Assembly: GCA_934572335.1 (NCBI GenBank)
Contig: CAKTKU010000008.1
Location: forward strand, 13,464-77,463
DNA length: 64,000 nucleotides
Source of the DNA: an uncultured Oscillospiraceae bacterium
Lineage (GTDB): Bacteria > Bacillota > Clostridia > Oscillospirales > Oscillospiraceae
Direction of reading: 5' to 3'
The position numbers and the translations under genes were made by a program. Shown here one piece after another: positions 51,490 to 60,353 of this stretch. The notes under the pieces were generated by a model. The model worked only from the letters and a program-made list of their open reading frames with translations. It did not search any database and was not told the origin of the DNA. Each line of letters opens with the position of its first letter. The first letter of the stretch is position 1.

Positions 51490-51849
51490 TTACATAAATG
51501 CGTTCTCTATATGGTTCACGGTCACTCTGCCGTGCTCTCCATCGGGCGCGTAGACCTCTATAACATCAAAACGTGGCTGCCTTTCGGTCTCGTGTGTATA
51601 TAGCCACAGCTGCGCCGTTTTTATGATGCGGCGCTGCTTTGCCGCGGTCACAAATTCCCTTGCCTCGCCGTAATCGGTGTTTTTGCGGAGCTTTACCTCG
51701 ACAAAGACGAGGTATTTTTCATTCTCCGCTATCACGTCTATCTCGCCCGCGCGGCAGGAGAAATTCATCTCTATTATTCTGTATCCCTTTCGGCGCAGAT
51801 ATGCGGCGGCCTGCCGCTCGCCGAAGCGGCCGAGCGAACGTGTGTCCAT
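51490..51849 (-). CDS. yraN: YraN/UPF0102 family endonuclease-like protein
   Basis: 119 residues. GRFGERQAAAYLRRKGYRIIEMNF, then GEIDVIAENEKYLVFVEVKLR, the RecB/Holliday-resolvase-like Asp...Glu-x-Lys catalytic pattern. Conserved beside rnhB; its biological role is unclear. It shares one base with the rnhB stop. Confidence 0.92.
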   Translation of the reverse strand: MDTRSLGRFGERQAAAYLRRKGYRIIEMNFSCRAGEIDVIAENEKYLVFVEVKLRKNTDYGEAREFVTAAKQRRIIKTAQLWLYTHETERQPRFDVIEVYAPDGEHGRVTVNHIENAFM

Positions 51850-52448
51850 CAGTGCATCTTCCTCAGAAAGCTCATGCGGTGTATCGGCGTCGCGCCGTAC
51901 TCGCGCAGTGCCGCGTAATGCCGCTTTGTGCCGTAGCCCTTGTGCTGCTCAAAGCCGTACTGCGGGTACTGCTCCGCCATTTTTATCATGTATCGGTCTC
52001 GCGTCACCTTGGCAAGGATCGACGCCGCGGCAATATCCGCGCAGCGTGAATCGCCCTTGACGATGCAGCGGCTCGGTACCTCAATGTCAGAATTGCGGTT
52101 ACCGTCTATAAGCGCAAGCTCCGGTCTTACGGAGAGCTGCGCAATGGCGCGGTTCATCGCGAGAAACGTCGCGTGGAGGATGTTAAGCCGCTCTATTTCC
52201 TCCACGTCGGCAAAAGCGATGCCGTAAGCCATGGCGGATGAGATTATCACGTCGTAAAGCGCCTCGCGCTTTTTCTCGCTGAGCTTTTTGGAGTCGTTCA
52301 ACCCCGGTATCTCAAGACCGCGCGGCAGGACGACCGCAGCGGCACACACCGGTCCCGCCAGCGGACCGCGCCCCGCCTCATCGACACCGCAGAGTATATT
52401 CACGCCGGAAGCGTATATCTCGTTTTCCAGCGCCCACAGGTCACTCAT
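51849..52448 (-). CDS. rnhB: Ribonuclease HII
   Basis: 199 residues. GVDEAGRGPLAGPV with the catalytic Asp-Glu, SKKLSEKKRE and ASILAKVTRDRYM are diagnostic. Removes ribonucleotides and primers from DNA. Overlaps rbgA by 8 nt. Confidence 0.97.
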   Translation of the reverse strand: MSDLWALENEIYASGVNILCGVDEAGRGPLAGPVCAAAVVLPRGLEIPGLNDSKKLSEKKREALYDVIISSAMAYGIAFADVEEIERLNILHATFLAMNRAIAQLSVRPELALIDGNRNSDIEVPSRCIVKGDSRCADIAAASILAKVTRDRYMIKMAEQYPQYGFEQHKGYGTKRHYAALREYGATPIHRMSFLRKMH

Positions 52449-53319
52449 CGGGCATCTCCAGCGTCAGGCGTCCAAGCTTCCCGTCGTGATACTCGTTCAA
52501 AAGCGTGTTCGCCATGCGCTCAATGTCATACTCTCCGCGCGAGACGAGAAACCCGCGCTTCTTCGCCGCCGCTTCCAGCAGCTCATAACCGTTCAGCTCT
52601 TCATCCGGCTCTATCTTGTACCTCTCGCGCAGTGCGTCGGGGTACATGCGGCGCAGTCTCAGCATAAAATTCGCGCCGAGCGTCTCCTTGTCGACCACGT
52701 CTGCCTTTATCGCGTTCGTCACGGCAAGCAGCTCACCGACCTCCTGCGAATCAAACTTCGGCCAGAGTATGCCCGGAGTGTCGAGAAGATCAAGAGACTT
52801 GTCGATGCTTATCCACTGTCTTCCGCGCGTGACGCCGGGCTTGTCCCCGGCGATCGCCGCCTTGCGGCCCGCGACCTTGTTGATGAAGGTGGACTTGCCG
52901 ACATTGGGTATGCCAAGTATCATCACACGCAGCGGACGCCCGACCTGTCCCTTCGCCTCGTATTCCTTCAGCTTCGCGTCAAGGAGCCTGCGCACGGCGG
53001 GCACAAAGCCGCCAACGCCCTTGCCGCTCTTCGCGTCCGTCTCCAAAACGGCGACGCCCTGCCGCTCAAAATACTCCCTCCAGCGCTTTGTCAGCACGGG
53101 GTCGGCAAGGTCGACGCGGTTGAGGATGACAAGCCGGGGCTTCCCCGCGGCGAGACGGTCAATATCCGGGTTGCGGCTCGCGCGCGGTATACGCGCGTCA
53201 ATGATCTCGCACACGGCGTCGACGAGCTTGACATTGTCCTCTATCATCCGCTGTGCCTTGGTCATGTGGCCGGGGAACCACTGGATGTTCATTTTTTCAA
53301 AGCCGTTAGTTTCCATCAT
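52441..53319 (-). CDS. rbgA: Ribosome biogenesis GTPase RbgA/YlqF
   Basis: 292 residues with the circularly permuted G-motif order of YlqF: ILNRVDLADP (G4) precedes GIPNVGKSTFINK (G1) and DTPGIL (G3). Needed for late 50S assembly. The ATG at 53319 overlaps the lepB stop (ATGA); an internal ATG at 53292 (MNIQWFPGHM) corresponds to the common family start and could be used instead. Confidence 0.93.
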   Translation of the reverse strand: MMETNGFEKMNIQWFPGHMTKAQRMIEDNVKLVDAVCEIIDARIPRASRNPDIDRLAAGKPRLVILNRVDLADPVLTKRWREYFERQGVAVLETDAKSGKGVGGFVPAVRRLLDAKLKEYEAKGQVGRPLRVMILGIPNVGKSTFINKVAGRKAAIAGDKPGVTRGRQWISIDKSLDLLDTPGILWPKFDSQEVGELLAVTNAIKADVVDKETLGANFMLRLRRMYPDALRERYKIEPDEELNGYELLEAAAKKRGFLVSRGEYDIERMANTLLNEYHDGKLGRLTLEMPDE

Positions 53320-53894
53320 TTCACCGTACCGAACGAGGACAGCGGGAAGATGACACAGTAGACCTTGCCGATTATGAGGCGGTTGTCGACCATGCCTATC
53401 TCTGTCTTGCGGCTGTCCGTGGACATATTGCGGTTGTCGCCCATGACGAATACACACCCGTCGGGGACGGTCTGCGGACCGATAAAGTCGAGCTTTGTGG
53501 TGGTGAGCTCGTTTATATAATCCTCTTCGAGCGCCATGCCGTCGACATAGACCACGCCGCGGTCAAAGTCGATGTTTATCTCCTGCCCCTCGGTCGCGAT
53601 CACGCGCTTGACGAGCGCCTTGTCAGGGTCGTACTGATCCTTTTTGAAAACGACGATGTCCCCCGCCTTTGGCGTATAGAGAATATCGGAGACGAGCATC
53701 TTGTCCTGATTATTGAGCGTGGGGTACATGGATGTGCCCTTGACGTCGATGACCCTTATAAAGAAGATAAAAATGACGACGCACACCACAAGCGCGCTCG
53801 CAAGGCACTGTATCCAGTCGTATACGTTCTTGCGCGCGGCGCGCTCCTGTTCCTCTATCTCCTCAGCGGTCAGCCTTCTTTTCGTTCTTGCCAT
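53316..53894 (-). CDS. lepB: Signal peptidase I
   Basis: 192 residues from the ATG at 53894. A charged N-terminus, one membrane anchor (about 30-46), and the catalytic dyad Ser55 (GTSMYPTL) and Lys96 (ALVKRVIA), with GDNRNMSTDSR near the C-terminus. Cleaves signal peptides of secreted proteins. Its promoter lies just upstream; rbgA and rnhB follow in the operon. Confidence 0.95.
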   Translation of the reverse strand: MARTKRRLTAEEIEEQERAARKNVYDWIQCLASALVVCVVIFIFFIRVIDVKGTSMYPTLNNQDKMLVSDILYTPKAGDIVVFKKDQYDPDKALVKRVIATEGQEINIDFDRGVVYVDGMALEEDYINELTTTKLDFIGPQTVPDGCVFVMGDNRNMSTDSRKTEIGMVDNRLIIGKVYCVIFPLSSFGTVK

Positions 53895-53981
53895 ATGTAA
53901 TGCTCCAATCACAGTCAATTAGTTAAGTCATATGCCGCATCCTGCGGCGTGAGTGCATCTGCATATATTCCAAGACAATGT

Positions 53982-54009
53982 ATTATACCACAAAAGTATG
54001 TAAAAGCAA
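53982..54009 (-). promoter_or_regulatory. Sigma-A promoter of lepB-rbgA-rnhB-yraN
   Basis: Minus strand TTGCTT (54004-54009), 16-nt spacer, TATAAT (53982-53987). A small hairpin GCCGCA/TGCGGC follows in the leader. Confidence 0.7.
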
Positions 54010-54022
54010 TCATTTTTGCGCC

Positions 54023-54051
54023 TTGCAAGCCACGGGCGGCTGTGATAGAAT
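54023..54051 (+). promoter_or_regulatory. Sigma-A promoter of the plus-strand GT2 gene
   Basis: TTGCAA (54023-54028), 17-nt spacer, TAGAAT (54046-54051), divergent from the lepB promoter. Confidence 0.7.
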
Positions 54052-54080
54052 AGCCGTGTACAAGAAGGAGGGTCTGCCCG

Positions 54081-55067
54081 ATGCCGAAGCTGTCCGTTAT
54101 AATCCCCGTATACAATGTTGAAAACTACCTTGGAAAGTGCCTTGGTTCCGTGATATACCCGGAGCTTGAGGATTATGAGATCATTTTGGTGAACGACGGC
54201 TCGACGGATGCATCCGGCAGCATATGCACGGAATATGCCGCGCGCTTTCCCGCGCTCGTGCGCGTGATAACCACGGAAAACGGCGGTCTCGGCCGCGCGC
54301 GCGACGTTGGCATTGACGCGGCGGCGGGCGAATACCTTCTCTTTCTCGACAGTGACGACTACCTCTCCCCCGACGCTTTGCCGGAGATGATGGCGCTGCT
54401 CGACCGCGGTTTTGATATGTGCTTTTTCGATATCCGCTCGGTAAACGAGGACGGGCGGCTGCTGAAATATATGCACGGGTGCGCCATAGAGGGCGAGTTC
54501 ACGCTGGAAAGCTACCCGGAGCTGCTGTTTGAAATGCCGTCCGCGTGGAACAAGATATACCGCCGCACGCTCTTCACCGAGAACGGCATATACTACCCCG
54601 GCCGCGTATGGTATGAGGACATGTACGTCACCCCGCTGCTGTACACCAAGGCGGAAAAAATGTACTCCGTCCACCGTCCGTGGCACAACTACCTCCAGCG
54701 CGCGGGGTCGATAACCAACAACAAGAACACCCAGCGGAATCTTGAGATAATCCCCGCTGTTGAATCCATGCTCGACGCTTACCGCGGCGAGGGGCTCTTT
54801 GAAAAATACCGCGCACAGCTTGAGTACGCGGCATTTTATAATCAGGTGCTCACCTCGTGCACGCGCGTCAACCTCGCCGACTGGCGCAGTGACGTGCAGG
54901 ACGAGCTGTACGGCGATTTTCTTGATAAATTCCCGGACTATCGCGAAAACCGCTACGTCAAGGGAATGTGCGCAAAGTATAAGCTGATACACTTTTTCAT
55001 CCGTCACCGTCTGCGGCTGTGTCTGCACACCGTGATGAGTATAAACAACGTAATAAAGGGCAAGTAA
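54081..55067 (+). CDS. Family 2 glycosyltransferase
   Basis: 328 residues. LSVIIPVYNVENYLGKCL at the N-terminus, ILVNDGSTDASG, ENGGLGRARDVGIDAA and the metal-binding DSDDYL, all typical of GT-A fold GT2 enzymes. The C-terminal half has acceptor-specific features (YYPGRVWYEDMYVTPLLY). Probably adds a sugar to a lipid-linked or teichoic-acid-type glycan. It is on the strand opposite to the rest of the glycan genes and has its own promoter. Confidence 0.9.
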   Translation: MPKLSVIIPVYNVENYLGKCLGSVIYPELEDYEIILVNDGSTDASGSICTEYAARFPALVRVITTENGGLGRARDVGIDAAAGEYLLFLDSDDYLSPDALPEMMALLDRGFDMCFFDIRSVNEDGRLLKYMHGCAIEGEFTLESYPELLFEMPSAWNKIYRRTLFTENGIYYPGRVWYEDMYVTPLLYTKAEKMYSVHRPWHNYLQRAGSITNNKNTQRNLEIIPAVESMLDAYRGEGLFEKYRAQLEYAAFYNQVLTSCTRVNLADWRSDVQDELYGDFLDKFPDYRENRYVKGMCAKYKLIHFFIRHRLRLCLHTVMSINNVIKGK

Positions 55068-55072
55068 GCGAA

Positions 55073-55112
55073 CCCCAGCCGCGCATTTTTTGCGCGGCTG
55101 GGGGAAACTTTA
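55073..55112. terminator. Terminator between the two convergent GT2 genes
   Basis: CCCCAGCCGCGCA / TGCGCGGCTGGGG 13-bp stem, T-rich 5-nt loop, followed by GAAACTTTA on the plus strand. Confidence 0.8.
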
Positions 55113-55126
55113 TTCACAGCGTATGT

Positions 55127-56062
55127 TCACAGGCTTCCGTTCAGTCTGAGCAGCGCGATTGACAACTGCTCAAGACCGTGGTAATTCAGCCACATAACGA
55201 TGCGGCGGTTGCGGCTCTCGGCGCGATAGCTCTCACACGAGGAGAGCTTTGGTATATTCTCGCGCACGTAGCCGCGCAGCGCACTGATGACCTCACGCTT
55301 TTCCGGAGAACTCTGCACCGCGAGGCGCTTTATTGAGTCGAGCAGGACATGATTGATGAGCAGAAACTCATATCCGTCCTGATACCCGCCCACAGCGGCA
55401 AAATCGCGTATGTCCCGCATTATGGCGAGAATATCAAGATTCTTGCGGGCGTTGTTGTTGTTCATTGTGGATGTCTGCCCGCAGCGGTAGATATACAGCG
55501 GCTTCTCCACAAACACGGTCTTCTGGCTGAGCATAAGAAGCTTTGCCGAAAACGCGAAGTCCTCATACCACAGCCCCACCGGGAAGCGTATATCGCCGAC
55601 GGTACTGCGGCGGAATATCTTGTTGCTCGACGACCCGGCAGAGGCCAAGGGCGCGTCCTGCAATGCCGCGTGGACATATTCCCGCCTCCCGTCGTCAAAG
55701 CGCTTTTCCATGTCGCACACCACGACATCCGCGTCGTTTTCCTCCGCGGCGGCGAGCATGAGGGCGTACATATCCGGCTCGATATAATCGTCGCTGTCGA
55801 TAAAGCTCAAAAACTCCCCGCGCGCGGCGTCAATGCCGAAATTACGCGCACGCCCCTGCCCTCCGTTTTCAACGGTGATGGCTGTCACCTTGCCGGGATA
55901 GCGCGCGGCGTACTCGGCGATTATCGCGCCGGACGAATCCGGCGAACCGTCGTTGACAAGGATGATCTCCAAGTCATTTTCCGTCTGTCCAAGCACGGAA
56001 TCCACGCACTTGCGCAGATATTTTTCCGCGTTGTACACGGGTATTATCACACTAAGCTTCAT
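55127..56062 (-). CDS. Family 2 glycosyltransferase
   Basis: 311 residues. LSVIIPVYNAEKYLRKC, ILVNDGSPDSSG, ENGGQGRARNFGIDAARGEFLSFIDSDDYI; clearly related to the plus-strand GT2 next to it, so the two may be old duplicates. It overlaps the Wzy-like gene by 11 nt and is last in a GT4-Wzy-GT2 operon. Substrate not predictable. Confidence 0.9.
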   Translation of the reverse strand: MKLSVIIPVYNAEKYLRKCVDSVLGQTENDLEIILVNDGSPDSSGAIIAEYAARYPGKVTAITVENGGQGRARNFGIDAARGEFLSFIDSDDYIEPDMYALMLAAAEENDADVVVCDMEKRFDDGRREYVHAALQDAPLASAGSSSNKIFRRSTVGDIRFPVGLWYEDFAFSAKLLMLSQKTVFVEKPLYIYRCGQTSTMNNNNARKNLDILAIMRDIRDFAAVGGYQDGYEFLLINHVLLDSIKRLAVQSSPEKREVISALRGYVRENIPKLSSCESYRAESRNRRIVMWLNYHGLEQLSIALLRLNGSL

Positions 56063-57521
56063 CCGCTGCCCCTCCGAGCGCCGACGATGCGCGCACCGTG
56101 CGGTAATATATCAGCGCAAGCAGTACAGAGAGATACACAGACACATTCGGGCGTCTCAGCAGCGCGCCGGAAAACTCCGCCAGGCTGAGCTGGAGCACGA
56201 GGCAGATGAGCAGCGTGAAGTTCAGCAGGTTAAGACTCCCCTTGAAATCCCTGCACACGCATTTTATCAGCTTCCATATGAAATACAGAATGAATGCAGC
56301 GTACAGCCCAAAGCCGATATAGCCGTAGTAGTAGAACAGCGCCGGCCAGTCGTTCTCCGGGTCGTAGGCGGGATCGTGTATCTCCGACACCTCAAAGCCC
56401 GTCAGCTTTGTCAGTGTGTCCGTCTCGCTCCATATCATCCGGGCATAGGTGCGCTTCATGAGGCGCACATCTATCAGCTCCGCCGCGGAGGTCGTCATGT
56501 CATACTCGCGCATGATGCGCTCAATGCCGAAGCGGTCGAACATCTCCGGTATGACGTGCCACATCAGCTTTGTGTAATAGGTCTCGAATATCTCGCGCAC
56601 AACAGGGTCAGCGAGCTTTTCCTCCACGGTCATGCTCTGCGGGTCATAGCCCTTTTCGCGCAGGATGCGCACAAGCTCGTCCTGATCCTTCAGCGCCACG
56701 GCGCTCGCCTGAAGCGCCTCGACCTTTGCGCGAGGCGTATACGGATAGGCAACAGCGGAGCCGATCGACAGCACCGCGAGCACGATGAGCAGGAGCTTTT
56801 TCAGCTCTGTCTTGTTGATAAAGTGGTTGAGCAGCATAAACGCCGCAAAACCGAGGAAAACGGCAAAAATGCCGAAATAGCACGCCTTTGTGCCGTTGGA
56901 GATAAACACCGCGCACACGATGACGGGGATGATGACGTTTATGAGCTTATTGTCGCTTCTGCACGCATAGTACATCGCAAAGCAGGAGAGCGTGACAAGG
57001 ATGATGCTGTTGGCACAGCGGTTATTGTCGATAACCCAACCGCTCACTCCGAGCCCCTGACCGTAGGTGACGTTCTCCGTCCCGGTGAGGATGGCGAGCA
57101 CGAGCGAGAGCAGCACAAGCGCCGCGGCGATCTCCATCGCGCGGACGGCCTGCTTTTTCATGTTTTCATCGCGCACGGCATACACAAAGCACACAGTCAG
57201 CACGGGCATCTGCGCCACGCGCGCCATATACGTGATGTCGCGCACAGGATCGATATATCCGACGCGCAGACAGTTGAGCGCGTGCAGCACGCAGAACGCG
57301 CCTATCACCAGCATGCATATCAAAAAGTGCTTCTTTTTATCAAGCCGGATGAGCATGACGACCGGCAGCGCGACCATTATCACAAGGCGGATATATCCCG
57401 CCCAGCTGGAATGCGTGTTGTTCGTCCAATATGCCAGCACGTCCAGCACCGGCTGGGCAGCTATCAGAATGAGCAGCCAATTGTCGCGTATCCTGCCCAT
57501 AAGGGTGTTTTGCTTCTCCAT
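56052..57521 (-). CDS. O-antigen ligase/polymerase-like (Wzy) membrane protein
   Basis: 489 residues with about 10-12 membrane segments and a large extracytoplasmic loop (about 265-385) containing MTVEEKLADPVVREIFETYYT. The layout and the GTKACYFGIFAVFLGFAAF segment fit the O-antigen ligase/Wzy superfamily, which joins lipid-linked repeat units. It lies between GT4 (3 nt upstream) and GT2. The repeat unit is unknown. Confidence 0.75.
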   Translation of the reverse strand: MEKQNTLMGRIRDNWLLILIAAQPVLDVLAYWTNNTHSSWAGYIRLVIMVALPVVMLIRLDKKKHFLICMLVIGAFCVLHALNCLRVGYIDPVRDITYMARVAQMPVLTVCFVYAVRDENMKKQAVRAMEIAAALVLLSLVLAILTGTENVTYGQGLGVSGWVIDNNRCANSIILVTLSCFAMYYACRSDNKLINVIIPVIVCAVFISNGTKACYFGIFAVFLGFAAFMLLNHFINKTELKKLLLIVLAVLSIGSAVAYPYTPRAKVEALQASAVALKDQDELVRILREKGYDPQSMTVEEKLADPVVREIFETYYTKLMWHVIPEMFDRFGIERIMREYDMTTSAAELIDVRLMKRTYARMIWSETDTLTKLTGFEVSEIHDPAYDPENDWPALFYYYGYIGFGLYAAFILYFIWKLIKCVCRDFKGSLNLLNFTLLICLVLQLSLAEFSGALLRRPNVSVYLSVLLALIYYRTVRASSALGGAADEA

Positions 57522-57524
57522 TCC

Positions 57525-58658
57525 TCAGTCCCCCAAAATTTCATACCAGAGCTGCGCGATCTTCTCCCTTGAAAAATCGAGCGAGCGCGCACGCGAAGCC
57601 TTTCCCATCGTGCGGCGCAGCCCATCATCGCGCATGAGCTCTTCAAGCCGGCGTGCGAAAGCGGCATCGTCCCCCTCCGGCACAACGTATCCGTCCACCC
57701 CGTCCGTGATAAGGAACGGCGGACCCACGCGCACATCAAATGCCACCGGCGGCAGATAGCAACTCTGCGCTTCCAGCACTACAAACGAGAACCCCTCGCT
57801 GGACGAGGTCATGGCATACACACCGGCAGAGCACATCTCGCGCTCGACCTCGGCGCCGTTCATCGCGCCGCAGAGGCTGACATAGTCCTGCGCGCCAAGC
57901 TCCCTTATCAATCGCTCAAGCACAGGGCGCTCCTCGCCCTCGCCGACGATCTTCAGCTTCCAGTCCGGCATTTTTTCATGGACGGAGGCAAAAACACGTA
58001 TGAGCTTATCAAAGCGCTTGACATAGTTGAGCCGTCCCGCGGCGAGGACTGTCTTTTCCCGCGTCTCAAAATCCGGCTCATCCGGGTAGCGGTCGAGGAA
58101 GTTCGGGATATACACGGTCTTTGTGCGCGTGCCGCGCATCATCTCGCCGACCTCGCGCACAAGTCCGGGCGTGAGCAGCGTGAAATAGTCAATATTGCCG
58201 TAATCATGCTTGAACGCATCGACATACCGGCTCTCAAAATTATGGTCGTGGTGCAGCTGCGCTATCTTGAGAACGCCGGGGCGGCCATACTTTGACAGGG
58301 CAAGATTATCCTCATGCCGCGTCGTGATGATCACGCCGCTCTCTATGCCCTCTATCGCGCGGCGCACCTCGCGCCTTTTCCCGGCGAGGATGCGCACACT
58401 GCGCGCGCTTTCCTTTATAAAGCTGACAGGGTGCAGCCCCTTTGCCGCCGCTCTCCACTCGGCGCGGTTTGGTATGTCGTCGAGCAGATAGCGCACCCTG
58501 ACGCGCTCATCTATCGGGTAAGCCGGGCTGTTGGGCATATTATAAACGCTGATTATCTCAACATCATACCGCTCGGCAAATAGATTCGCCATATTGATTA
58601 TCGCTCTCTCCACTCCGCCGAAGGCGAGATGCAGCGCGATTATATGGATTGTGTTCAT
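57525..58658 (-). CDS. Family 4-type glycosyltransferase
   Basis: 377 residues. N-terminal HLAFGGVERAIINMANLFAERYDVEI, donor site with RLNYVKRFDKLIRVFASV, GEGEERPVLERLI, and EGFSFVVLEAQSC (the E-x7-E motif). Start at the ATG 58658 with GGAGG upstream. GT-B fold retaining enzyme acting in surface glycan synthesis. First gene of this glycan operon, just after the rplS terminator. Confidence 0.9.
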   Translation of the reverse strand: MNTIHIIALHLAFGGVERAIINMANLFAERYDVEIISVYNMPNSPAYPIDERVRVRYLLDDIPNRAEWRAAAKGLHPVSFIKESARSVRILAGKRREVRRAIEGIESGVIITTRHEDNLALSKYGRPGVLKIAQLHHDHNFESRYVDAFKHDYGNIDYFTLLTPGLVREVGEMMRGTRTKTVYIPNFLDRYPDEPDFETREKTVLAAGRLNYVKRFDKLIRVFASVHEKMPDWKLKIVGEGEERPVLERLIRELGAQDYVSLCGAMNGAEVEREMCSAGVYAMTSSSEGFSFVVLEAQSCYLPPVAFDVRVGPPFLITDGVDGYVVPEGDDAAFARRLEELMRDDGLRRTMGKASRARSLDFSREKIAQLWYEILGD

Positions 58659-58710
58659 GTCTGCCTCCATCGCGGACGCGCCGGGCGCGCGGCCGCCAAC
58701 AGATATTTTA

Positions 58711-58754
58711 TAAAAAAGCAAAAAGCATCTTCTGAAAACCAGAAGATGCTTTTT
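58711..58754 (-). terminator. Terminator of rplS
   Basis: AAAAAGCATCTTCTG / CAGAAGATGCTTTTT 15-bp stem with a 5-nt loop, followed by GCTTTTTTA on the minus strand. Confidence 0.92.
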
Positions 58755-58771
58755 GCGCTGCGCCGTGTAGA

Positions 58772-59113
58772 TTACAGGCGCTCCTTGACCTTTGCCTTCT
58801 TACCAACGCGATCACGCAGGTAGTAGAGCTTTGCTCTGCGAACTTTACCCTTGCGGACGGTGGTAACAGAGACGATAGAGGGAGAATGTACGGGAAATAC
58901 CTTCTCGCAGCCGACACCGTAGGAAATACGGCGGACGGTAATGGTCTCATTGATGCCGCCATGCTTCTTGGCAATGATCGTGCCCTCGAATGCCTGGGTA
59001 CGCTCACGGTTGCCTTCCTTGACGCGGACGAGGACACGCACGGTGTCGCCGACGTTCATCTCGGGAAGCTCGGGCTTCATGTACTGCTCGCTGAGAATTT
59101 TGACCAGATCCAT
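58772..59113 (-). CDS. rplS: 50S ribosomal protein L19
   Basis: 113 residues. PEMNVGDTVRVLVRVKEGNRERTQAFEGTII and ITVRRISYGVGCEKVFPVHSP are diagnostic for bL19. Single-gene transcript with its own promoter, leader and terminator. Confidence 0.97.
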   Translation of the reverse strand: MDLVKILSEQYMKPELPEMNVGDTVRVLVRVKEGNRERTQAFEGTIIAKKHGGINETITVRRISYGVGCEKVFPVHSPSIVSVTTVRKGKVRRAKLYYLRDRVGKKAKVKERL

Positions 59114-59216
59114 AATCCAATCCTTCCTTGTATATAGACGTTCATGCCGGAGGGCGAAGTGCGCCTCGGCAGCGGACCGCCTTTCTCACCTGTGGTTTAC
59201 CCACAAAAGCTTGGAT
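59114..59216 (-). promoter_or_regulatory. Leader RNA of rplS, possible L19 autoregulatory element
   Basis: About 100 nt with possible hairpins GGCGGTCCGCTGCC and GAGGCGCACTTCGCCCTC, then a spacer to GGAAGGA and the ATG. A Firmicutes L19 leader is known at this location; identity not tested. Confidence 0.5.
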
Positions 59217-59245
59217 ATGATACCACATACGCGGGCAAAATGCAA
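59217..59245 (-). promoter_or_regulatory. Sigma-A promoter of rplS
   Basis: Minus strand TTGCAT (59240-59245), 17-nt spacer, TATCAT (59217-59222). Confidence 0.75.
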
Positions 59246-59276
59246 GCTTTTTTTGCTCTCCGCCCCGCAGCGCGCG

Positions 59277-60341
59277 TCAGATCCCGCTCTCGGTCAGATC
59301 ATAGATGCTGTCAAGTATCTTCTGATTATATTCAATTAGATCATCAGGCTGCTTTGCCTGTTTCCTCGCACCGGCGAGCGCCGCCGCCAGATCGTCGTAC
59401 CCCACAAGCCCCTCGGTGTAGCTTTCAAGGTTCTTCGTGCAGTACAGCGGCAGTCCGACAGCCTTTGCCTCCATAATGTTCAGCGGCTGTCCCTCGTAGC
59501 GCGAGGACGACACAAAGGCATCCATCTTGTCCATATAACAATAGGGATTACTCTTCCTGCCGAGGAAAAACACCTTCCCGCTGAGCTTCAGCTGTGCCGT
59601 CTGCGCCTTCAATGCCGCCTCGTCCGGGCCTCCGCCGATGATATATAGCCGCAGGTCGTCCCGCTCTCTTGATGCCGCCGCGAACGCATCCAGCATGATG
59701 TCATAGCCCTTCTGGTGGCACAGCTTGCCGAGCGCGATGAAGTTCATGCACTCGCTGTCCACTTTCAGATCGGGCGGCTGCTCGCACATCTTTTTGCGTA
59801 TCTCCGGCACGTTTATCACGTTCTGGATAACGCGGTGCTTCGCGCCCTTTATGCCGGACATTGCCGTGAACGGCTCCCATAGCGCGTCCGACACCGGGAC
59901 AAACTCATCGTAATACTTGAACTTCTCCTTGAAGAAGTACCACAGCACGCGGTATTTCCACTCGTTTTCAAGCTTGACGCGCACATCGTTGTGTATCCAC
60001 ATCACGCGGTATTTCGCCGGTACGGTCAGCGCCCCGACAGCGCACGAGCACTGGTAGGAGTTGAAGTCGATCGCAAGGTCGTATTCCACCCCCGGCGGGA
60101 ACTCATAGCGCAGCATGCGCTTCGCCGTGTCAAACGGCATGAACGAGTATACGCGCGGCGTCAGCTTCAAATAGTAAATATTCAGTTTTTCCGGGAACTC
60201 CACCGCCCAGAACTTCTCGTCCTTTGAAAGGTACAGATCGACCTGCACCCTGTCATAGTCGATAGCCCGGAGCAGGTTGACAAGGGACTTCTGTATTCCC
60301 CCGACTCCCAGCTCGCTTTGAAACACAGCAATCTTTTTCAT
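59277..60341 (-). CDS. Family 4-type glycosyltransferase
   Basis: 354 residues. VFQSELGVGGIQKSLVNLLRAI, MNFIALGKLCHQKGYDIMLDAF, IIGGGPDEAALK and SSRYEGQPLNIMEAKAVG (donor-binding E-x7-E). It is 12 nt downstream of the DUF2344 gene, where RNase G (rng) often occurs in related genomes, and is likely cotranscribed with the radical-SAM pair. Role probably in surface polysaccharide. Confidence 0.88.
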   Translation of the reverse strand: MKKIAVFQSELGVGGIQKSLVNLLRAIDYDRVQVDLYLSKDEKFWAVEFPEKLNIYYLKLTPRVYSFMPFDTAKRMLRYEFPPGVEYDLAIDFNSYQCSCAVGALTVPAKYRVMWIHNDVRVKLENEWKYRVLWYFFKEKFKYYDEFVPVSDALWEPFTAMSGIKGAKHRVIQNVINVPEIRKKMCEQPPDLKVDSECMNFIALGKLCHQKGYDIMLDAFAAASRERDDLRLYIIGGGPDEAALKAQTAQLKLSGKVFFLGRKSNPYCYMDKMDAFVSSSRYEGQPLNIMEAKAVGLPLYCTKNLESYTEGLVGYDDLAAALAGARKQAKQPDDLIEYNQKILDSIYDLTESGI

Positions 60342-60353
60342 AGACGCTTTCCT

